NCBI GenBank assembly: GCA_003573635.1
Contig: QUTJ01031598.1
Coordinates: 1 to 13,243 of the forward strand
Reading direction: 5' to 3'
Origin: Goniomonas avonlea
Taxonomy: Eukaryota > Cryptophyceae > Goniomonadida > Goniomonadaceae
DNA length: 13,243 nucleotides
Positions 1 through 9,000 of this stretch are shown piece by piece (position 1 is the first letter of the stretch; each line of letters starts with the position of its first letter). The notes under the pieces were generated by a model. That model had not been told where the DNA came from, made no database searches, and was given only the letters and a program-made list of their open reading frames with translations. Position numbers and translations under genes: made by a program.

Positions 1-3000
1 GGGGGGGACAGGAGGGGGAGGGAGGGAGAGCTAGAGGAAAGACACAGTCACAGGCACAGACAGCCGCAGACAGAGGTTGGAAAGGGGGGAGGGAGAAGGG
101 GAGTGGGAGACAGACCCCACTGATGGGAGGTGAGCAGGGCACAGCGTGACGGGTTGAGGATGCGCCTGGCCCAGTATGGGTCCATGAGGAAATGCGATGG
201 GAGACAGTGCGCTGCCTCGTACGTGCCCATGTCGTCTGTTGCGGAGTGTAAGGGGGATGCGTTGAGACGGGGTCATGGCGCCGTGCAAGACACAGATAAA
301 AGCAGAGCAAAGAATTGCCGTGAAGGGTGTCTGGCCTGGTGCAGGAACTGCAACGCTCACCGCCAGGGTCAGGAAAAATGCGACCCTCGTAATCTTCAGC
401 AAGGTTGTGGACAAGGTGAAAGAAGGTCGTGCCGTGGAAGGTTGTGCCTGCGGGGCGTCTCACTGCAGATGCCGCGCACGATCCACAACAACCAACCGCC
501 ATCACTGCCATCACCAGCAGAACCATCGCCGCCACGGTCATCATGCACGAGAGAGGGGGGACGGGTTGGAGGGAACGAAAGAGGCAGAGGACACACATCA
601 CATAGCACGAAACGACGGATCGCACCAAAGTGGCCGCAGCGAACGTAAGCAGGCACGAGGCCGGCAAACCAGTCATTGGTGACAATGAGCGCTGGGACGA
701 TGCCTTCGTGGCAGAGCAGTTCCAGGGACGCCTGTTATCAGAGAAGTTCCATGTGTCAGAGCCTGGTTATGTCCAGGTTGAGAAATTACAGGGGTCAGAG
801 CCTGTTGCATGTCGGTGTGTCAGAGCCTGTTGCATGTCAGTTGCATAGGGAGCCTGTTGCATGTCCATGTTGAGAAGTCACATGCGTCGGAGCCTGGTTT
901 ATGTCCATGTTAGCGAAGTTACATGTAGCCAGTTGCTTGTTGGTGTATTAGAACCCGATGCATGCATAGCCTGTTGAATGTCGGTGTGTTAGAGCTTGGT
1001 GTTAGAGAATTTACACGTGTCGAGCCTGCATGTCCATGTGCGAGAGCAGCACCACCGGTGGTGCGTGTCGGCAATCATGCCGATGCGATATTGAGTGAAG
1101 CGTACGGCGATGATGGAACCGGTGGAGTTGCTATGACTGTGCAGACACGCCACATGTGAACGGTTGCGTGTGAGTTGCGAGCGACAGGCTTGTGTTCGAA
1201 CTTGACCGTGGCAGACTGTACCTGCACCTCCTGGCACTGTAGTGACAGGCTTGTGTTCGAACTTCACTGTGGCTGACCGTTGCTCCTGGCAGAAAGTACG
1301 ACGGGGGGCGAACCCAGACAAACAGACAAGGAGGCAGCACTAATCAACTGGAAAATGACGGAGAGGAGACGGCAACTGGCGGGCAGACAGACGAGGAGAA
1401 GCCGGAGAGCTTGTGAGTTTCATCGCCATCAGCTCTGTTGATTCGAAACTACGAGTGTGAGTGCGCGCGCTGTGGCGGCCATCTGCCTGCCTGCCTGTCA
1501 GGCTTTCTCTCTGCGCCAATGCAGATCCTAGCGTGGTCGAAAGACCCTCTCTCTGTGCGAGCGTGCGCTGACAGGCAAACAGGCGGACAGGCACATAGGC
1601 ACAGAGGCGAGGAGTCTGGACCCACGCTCGCGCACGGCGTGTCAACGTGCTAACCAGAACAACACCCACCGACCTTGGCAAACAACGCAATGGTCTGCAA
1701 CCGCTGCAGTGCCGAGCCTCCAGGGTAGGGAGTGGGGAAAAATTTGGAATTGTGGACGAAAAACAACTTGACCCCGGCGACAAGGCCGGCGTGGACACCG
1801 ACGTGCACATGCTCGGCGCCCAAAGGCACCGACACGTTGAACTTGTGGTGGATGCTGTCACGCTTGAGGTAGTCCGTCTCGCCCTGCCGCGTCGCTTATG
1901 TGAGCTGATATAAAATAACAAGGGCTAACGCGAGATGTGCGCATGCGACTCGGGCCAAGAGCTCCAAAACCGCGGGACCAACCTGTTGAGCCTGTGTGGC
2001 ATCGGGCGTTGGCATAATTGGCCCTGCACGATGGATGAGGCCATCGGGATGGGAACATTCAACGAGACACTAAGGTTTGATTGCTACGAGACCAACCACG
2101 AGACAGTGAACATGCAACCCATACAGCAAAGCACCTTGCGGTTGCGCTCGTAGTATGGAGAAATGATGTAGATGTCGACGCCAAGGTCAGCCAGGCCTTG
2201 AGAAAGCTCGTCCACCATGACACCCAGCCCCCCAACAGTCGACCTGCCGGCATCTCGGTCACAGTTCACTCTATCTCTCTGTCTGCCCCAGGTCACGTTG
2301 TCCGTGGCTGCGGCAGCCTGTGTATCTGTGTCTGTTTTTTGGCTTGGGTCTGGCTCGAGCGTTTGAGTGCATCTGGGTGTACGACACCGGGGGGGGGGGA
2401 GAGGGGTGGGGGGGGGGGGGTGCGACAGAGTACCAGAGAGACTGACGGAGCAACGGGCAGAGCGACGAACCATTTGCCGAGCTCAGGGCACACGAGGACC
2501 ACAGGGCCGAGGTTGTTTGCTTGCAAGGTGGCTTCGGCCAATTGACGACCGGAAGAAAGAGGCTCCGAGAGGTCAATCTGGGTGAAAGTGAGCGTGCAAG
2601 ACCCCTGAAGGCCGTGAAGGCGCAAGGGGGGAACTGATGGGTGGTGGAAAAGAGGGCGAACCAGAGGGACGGAGAGAAAGAGTGCAGGACAGAGACGAAA
2701 GCAATGAGCGACAGAGAAACCGAGCGAGAGACATCAGTGAGGGCTGGGAAAGCATTATCGCAACCTGAGCAAATTTGTCGGCGAGGTCGCCGTGGAGCAC
2801 ACGGGGCGTGGACGTCGGCGTGGGTGCGACCGCCGCGTCACGGAGCAGGGATAACACGGCGTAGTCCTGGTTGGTCCTGAGGCTCAAGTGGTAGAGGACA
2901 CTGGAAGGGGTTGCGTCACTGATAACAGAATGGCTCACAGGCCATTACCGATGTCTTCTCTCCTCCAAAAACGCATGCCCATACTAAACCGACCTTGAGT

Positions 3001-6000
3001 TTGATTTCCGGGGTTTGTGGTCGGACTCTAGGTGGGTGGAGGTGTCCTGGGGGGGGGGGGGGGGGGTGCAGTTGAACTGCTGGGGCAGGTGGGGGTTCGC
3101 GCGGTGAAGAAGGCGGGGAGGCTGCTAAAGCAGTTGCTGAAAGTTCGCTTGGATAAGTCGATGCCATCGGCTAAACGTCGGGCACGGTACGAGTTCGAGG
3201 AGTGGTTGAGGGTCGACGTGCAGTGAGGTCACGCTTTTCTACTTTCTGCCACCTTGGCGTACTGTGCATATTTGCGGTCTCCAGTCCTTCTCCCGCTACG
3301 TTGGTTCGATACGTGGTGGTGCTGGGAGAGTGGTGTGTGGAGAAGGGATTGGGACAGTTAACGAGTGAGCAGTCGTTTCTGCATTGCTGGCAGGCAATAC
3401 GGAAACACTGTGCGACTCAAGTGAGGAGGGTGGTGGCATCGACACGCTCTCAGATTCGTGCCGTGTTAGAAGCGATCTATGGACCAATCGGTGACCGGCA
3501 TCGAGCTGTACACGTTGGCGTTTGCAGGCCTGTTCAGACCGGGGGGATTGTTCGGGTTGCCAGGAGGCAACGAAGACCCTCGCACGTGCTTGCCTCACAT
3601 ATGCGCACTCATCACAGCTGGCACGATCAAAATCACATGGTGATCCCAGCAAAACACCGCTGTTCGAGGTGCCCCAAAGGTTTGTGTGAGGTACAACATA
3701 CCGGTGCACAGCTCCTGCGACATATGGCAGTCTGTCCGGTGTAAAGCACGAGGCCAGTTCGTGCAGAGCCTGTCGGAACCTCAACTTGTCGGGCATGGCT
3801 GTAACGGCTGTGAGGAAAAATGCTGTGTGACACCTGGAGCGAGCAGGAGCAACCCAACAGTCTCAGAGCAGAGGTATTGATGGGTTGAAAAGGGGGGGGG
3901 GTGTGTGTGGGGGGGGGGGGCAGAGAGACACTTGTGTCAGAAAAACTGCATGAATCAGAAAGGTGTCCTCTCGCTCACTCTGTGTGTGGTTTAAGCGGAG
4001 ACTGGAATCCTTGACTGCAGCTAGCATACCTTGCTGCAACATCTCCTTGACGAGGCTGTGGTTGACGCCCACCCACCCATCTTGCTGGTTGGTCTGCTGG
4101 ATCTTGTCCTCAGAGAACTCTGGGTCTGTAGCGAGACCGTCCAGCAGCCGGACCACAGCAGACTGTATCGACACATTAGCCAGTCGTTATTGGCGAGTGC
4201 ATAGAGGGCACACAATGCCCTGTTGCAGGTGAGAAAGGAGCGACATGATCGAGACCATGCAGCAAGCCAACAGACAGTATGGGTTTGGGCAAGCCGACTA
4301 AAACACCTCGACTAAGAGCTTGGTGGAGGCACACATCGCCCACCTCGACTAAGAACTTTCGCTTTTTTGCCATGCTGTGTGTTGAAACCAGGAAGAACGC
4401 CGACTTGAATGCTGGAAGGGTGATGTATGCTGCTGACTCAATCAGCTCCTGGCGTGTCGGTGTCAAGTCAAGGTGGTGCGAGGAGGCTTGCAACATGCAG
4501 ACACGGCCTCAGGGATCTCACAGTCCCAAAAAGCACACACGTACGCATGAGAGGTTAGAGCACGAGAGAGAGCATGCAGCATTAGAGCACACAGCCGGCA
4601 TGAGACAGTTGCAGGGCGGTCACGAAGGGTTCGTCAAGGACACTCAAGGTGCAAGGAACGTCCGCCAACACAGTGGTTGTTGGCGATTGTATCCATGGCT
4701 GGCCCACTCGCTTGATGCGCGGCAGCAGCACATACGTTCCCTTGGGAGAAACACAAGTCGTCCACAAGTCGTTGAAAAGGCTTGTAGCAGAACCAAAACC
4801 CTCGATTCGGTTGTTAGCACACCTTGGATGGTTTAGGATTGGGAGTCGACACATGCGCACCGTGTGGTGCAAAAACACTGGGGCCCCAGAGCCAATGACT
4901 TCGAAGACCTCGTAGACAGCACCCTGATCAGATAACACGTCTTGCTTCAGCGGACTGCCATGACGAGTGTTAGGTGCTCGAGGAGAGAGAAAGGGGGGCG
5001 GAAAGACGCGAGAGAGGCGGCGAGACAAGCGGGAAGAGCGACAGAAAGAGACGGCAGGAGGCCCGGCACGAAAAACAAGCACCGACGTCAGCACAAACAA
5101 GGCCACTCAGCAACCATACGACAAGGTCAAACGAGTCACCCAAGGTCAAAGTGGAAGCGACGGGGCGCGTTCTCGAGGTTGATGGCGATGAGGGCAATCC
5201 TGTCTTTAATCTCTGGGCGCTCGCCGGCCTGCACCAGCGTTGCGCGGTTAGAGACTCTCGCGCGGCTGGCAGACCGTCAACGCGCGCGCGCGGGGGGGGG
5301 GGGGACAGGACGGCCGAAACTCAATGCAGACAGATGCAGGTGGAATGAGTCAGACAGGCTGGACCACGTACACGCACATACGCAGAGTGGCCGCCGCTGG
5401 GCTCACCTTGAGGAAGCGGCAGAATGCGAACACCCTGTCACAGACGGAGTTCTCGCACAGCGCGTTGAGACACTTCATGTGTCCGTGCACCAGCACCGGG
5501 AAATCCTGTGAGTGTCACGACTTATCAGTGTCAACTTGCCAGGAGATCGCAAAAAGATCGCCGAGTGCAGGTGTTCCGGGCTTGTCAACCCTAGTCCATG
5601 AAGAGAGAACGATCAAACACAATTTTCTCCAGGGGCTTTTTGCAACCAGTCGCACCTGGCGGAGCTGAGCGCGGTGTGTGTAGTGCTCAGAGATGCGAGA
5701 GAGGTCGAAGCCCCACTCTGGCCCGACCATTCTGCGGTGGTGCTCCTCCCAGTCCTGCGCGATTTTGCCACTTGTTACTTGTCAGCTCCCATGTTGCCCG
5801 GTCGCCATGTGCAGCGAGTTTCCCCCGCCATATGAAACTCTTTTTGTCTCTGTCGTCTAAGCCCCTCCCCCAGCACTCCGTGTCGTGCTTTCGGTGTGTC
5901 TGGCGTCAATATACTCCTACATTTGGTGCGACCATCCACTGAGGAAAAATGAGTAATGGGTGGAGTGGGTGAGAGAGCAGAGTGGCTAGGTGCCACGCAG

Positions 6001-9000
6001 TCGAGGACGCCGGACGATAACCAACATTGAGTAAATCCGGAGTGGCGATCGCTGGGGGTGGACCACATGGTCCTCAAGGCCTTAACAACCGAGTTACATG
6101 GTCAGCACTCGAGGCAACACACACAACGTACAAGCGCGACGTAGCGTGCAAGCAGTCTTGGATCCACACTGGTTCCCGTTGGCCTGCTTTCCCTGCCGCC
6201 CAGGCTGTGACAGCACACGTTACATGATGCTGATGTTCGTACGGGAGCGGTGTGCGAACGAGGTGCGAGTGATGTTAGTGAGGTGGGGACGAGGGTGAAG
6301 TATTAATGCTAATGAGATGCGTACTTGCGAGCAAGCGGCCTGGCGGATTTTACAGCAGTCATGTTGATGTCGACCTTCTTGCTGTAGCCTTCGTGCTCAC
6401 CGATAAAGGTTGAGGGAATCTGCAACGACGCGTCAACACACGCGGTTCGTACGCCCGCGCAAGACATACCTCCCTCACGCATCAAGCACCAACGCGCACC
6501 ACGCACCACGCACCACGCACAGCGCACCAACCCACTAAACGACCAACAGCTGGCGCGGACAGACACACCTCGGGGGTGAAGAACATGTAGTCGACGTTGG
6601 CCCACGCCCCGCGTCCGAACATGAAGGCAGGGTACTGGGTGTCGTGGCTGCTTGATATCTAGTGTGACAAGAATTAACACAAGCGTTCTGTGGGAGAGCA
6701 AACATTAAGTGTTTGTTACCAAAGTGCAAATACGTAGTTTCTAGGCTGCTAGGTTCATACACCTCTTTTTTGGCACTGTACACGCCCACCATGCTGCCAG
6801 AGAATGTGACAGCCCCCCCCCCCATCGCTCTCTGTCACTCTCTCTGTGTCCCTGTCTCTGCCAGTCTCTCTCGTGGGTATCTCTGTCTGTTTTGTCTTGC
6901 CTGCTTCTGTGATCGCGCCTTGCCTAACGAGCAGGGCGGTAACAGCAGCTTGCCGCACCTTGATTGTTGTGCTGTTGGACGGCAACTTGGCTCTCCCTTC
7001 GTCATACCACTTGCATAGCTCTCGGACACTGACAGGCTGGCAGCTAGTCACGCCCCCGTCAACAGGCGACACCTGCGCGAGAATAAACACACAGGGCGAC
7101 TCCTCTGGGCAAACGACTTCCTGTGGTGGTTAGTGGGAGGGGGGGGGGTGTTACTGTTACTGGCGGTTGTTGGGTGGACACAAGGAGAACCTCAAGCTGT
7201 CTGTACCCCAGCGCACTTGCGTGGAGGGCACAAGGGGTGCGCGGGTTGGTTCATGTGAGAACCTCAGCAGCAGCAGCTCAGCATACCTTCTTGCCAAACA
7301 TTGCGGCCATTTGGGTGACGGGGGTAGCACAGTATGGGATTGCCCCAGACATCAGCATATTCTTCTCACTGCCGGCGCGGCAGTCCGCGAGGAAAGTGAA
7401 CTTGGGCCTGCAGCACACATTAGGAGTTGGCATATCAGCAACCCTGTCCTTTCTATCCTCCGCACCTTACTCCACTCTCCTCCTTTTCTTTCACCTCCAC
7501 TCGCCCTCAAAGAGCACGCACACCTGCGCGCCCAGACGGCTCTTGTAAGCTTGCTCAGCAACGGGTTTGGCCACGTTTGCCCGCGCTCCTCGTCCCAGTA
7601 CGAGTACGAGGACGCCTGGGTCTCCACAATTTTCCCCATGAGGACGTCCTCGTGTGAGTAGCGAAGCTGTCAAGTGTTGGTCAGTTTGACACGGGGAGAG
7701 CACAGGCACAACCGACTGCGCGGACTCGAGCACAGACACGAAAGTGGGACGCAGCCCAGAAATACACCAAAAACGGCCGGAGGTGGAGAAGCAGAAAAAG
7801 GACAAGGACGAGGGACCAGGCGCACATCCTCGTCGACGTCTTGGTTCTCCAGCTCGTCCAGATTTGCGGGCAGAATGATTGGCCAGGCTGTTGCGTTGTC
7901 CATGCGCACGCCGTCGATATCAAACTTTGTCGAGAGTTCGACCACATCTCGGACACTGATGTCCCATGCCGCCTGTTTGCGTGAGTGCGTGCGCGCATCA
8001 GCGTGTGCGCGAAGCTTGGTGCGACCGATTGTCCAAGGCTGACTCACAGGTCGCCGACAAGAATCCAATGCTTCCAGTACCTCGCACTCCTTCTCCTCTC
8101 CTCCTCAAGAGCTTACACACAACACTCCCGAAAATACCTTGAGGCGATAATTGAGCAGGACGGTATCGACCCAGTGGACGTAGGTCCCGTCCGTGCCGTA
8201 GTGAGGCTGCATGCGGCCCCGGTGGTCCACAATATGGCAGAGTATGTTTCGATACTTGCGGTGAGGACGCGAGGCGGAGACACTGCGTGAGTCAGCAGCG
8301 CGGAGCCACTGAGCTCCCTCCCACTTTCCCTCTCTCCCTCTTTCCTTCTTCCTCCCTCTCCCCCTCCTTCCCTCCCTCCTCCTTTCCTCTCGCCCTCTGT
8401 CCCTTTCCTCTCTCGCTCTCCTCCTCGTTCCGACTCCTGCTTCGTTCTCTCCCTCTTTCCCTGCCTCTCTCTCTCTCTCTTGCGAGTTCAGAGATGGAGA
8501 GAGGGGACGCCGCTGGTGGTCGGCGGGAGACACGCGCGAGCTAGGGACTCTACCGATTCCATCATCGGCGCCCGCATCTCGACCGATCAGTGACTAGCGA
8601 GCCTCGAGGGGCTCGAGGCATGGGCCTCCAACATTTCCAAGGGGCTCACCGGCACAAAGAATCGACAAAGACGCGGAAGTTGAGCTGGTGGGCGGCCGAA
8701 AGCAACGAGTTGAGACCCTCCTCGCCGCCCATCATGTCGCTGGGCCTGGCACGATCACTGTGCGCATCAAGTCACAAGACCAGCAACACGCCTGTTTCGC
8801 ATTAGATCGAGGAGGTTATCTCGGGATATCCATTTGTTTTGCAAGAGAGGGATTCGCGAGTAACACAGAGCGTGATCACTGTGACTGTGGTGGTACTACA
8901 GAAACAACGCGATGACTGTTCTGATGCGATTGCAATTGGTTGATATCGTGAAAAAAGGCAGACCTAACAGCAAGTGGAGATGCGTCCCCACGTTCAAACT

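Larger units (their letters stand above)
732..1673 (-). other. Intron 35 (942 nt), the longest intron, rich in minisatellites
   Basis: Donor GTCGGT after AKV-type sequence of exon 35 and acceptor TTATCAG before exon 36; both sides are phase 0 and the GT5 protein sequence is continuous across it. Inside are (CCTG)n-like strings around 1488-1503, a 60-bp spaced direct repeat (1183-1263), a 16-bp perfect palindrome (1049-1064) and a degenerate minisatellite (741-1038). No exon is needed within it. Confidence 0.8.

Noticed and set aside
130-682. Overlapping plus-strand open frames of 172 and 135 codons
   Set aside because: They lie antisense to the GT5 exons 36-37 and their intron, are Arg/His-rich shadows, and match no domain.
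1340-1921. 193-codon minus-strand open frame
   Set aside because: It crosses exon 35 in a different frame from the GT5 protein and runs on into repeat-rich intron 35.
3202-3744. 180-codon plus-strand open frame
   Set aside because: It is antisense to exons 29-30 and the intron after them; no recognisable motif, and no splice logic on the plus strand.
4279-4836. 185-codon plus-strand open frame
   Set aside because: It mirrors well-supported exons 26 and 27 on the other strand.
4942-5511. 189-codon plus-strand open frame rich in Arg
   Set aside because: Antisense to exons 23-24 and intervening introns; the composition follows the GA-rich intron.
8042-8090. Possible mini-exon (frame reading YWKHWILVGDL) between exons 14 and 15
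   Set aside because: No good acceptor precedes it in the needed phase, and exons 14 and 15 join directly in phase 0 with a sensible GH13 sequence.
8105-8533. Long minus-strand frame with a Glu/Arg/Gly-rich start joined to exon 14
   Set aside because: Only the part from 8282 onward is coding. The charged segment is the GA tract of intron 13, and exon 13 joins 8282 directly in phase.
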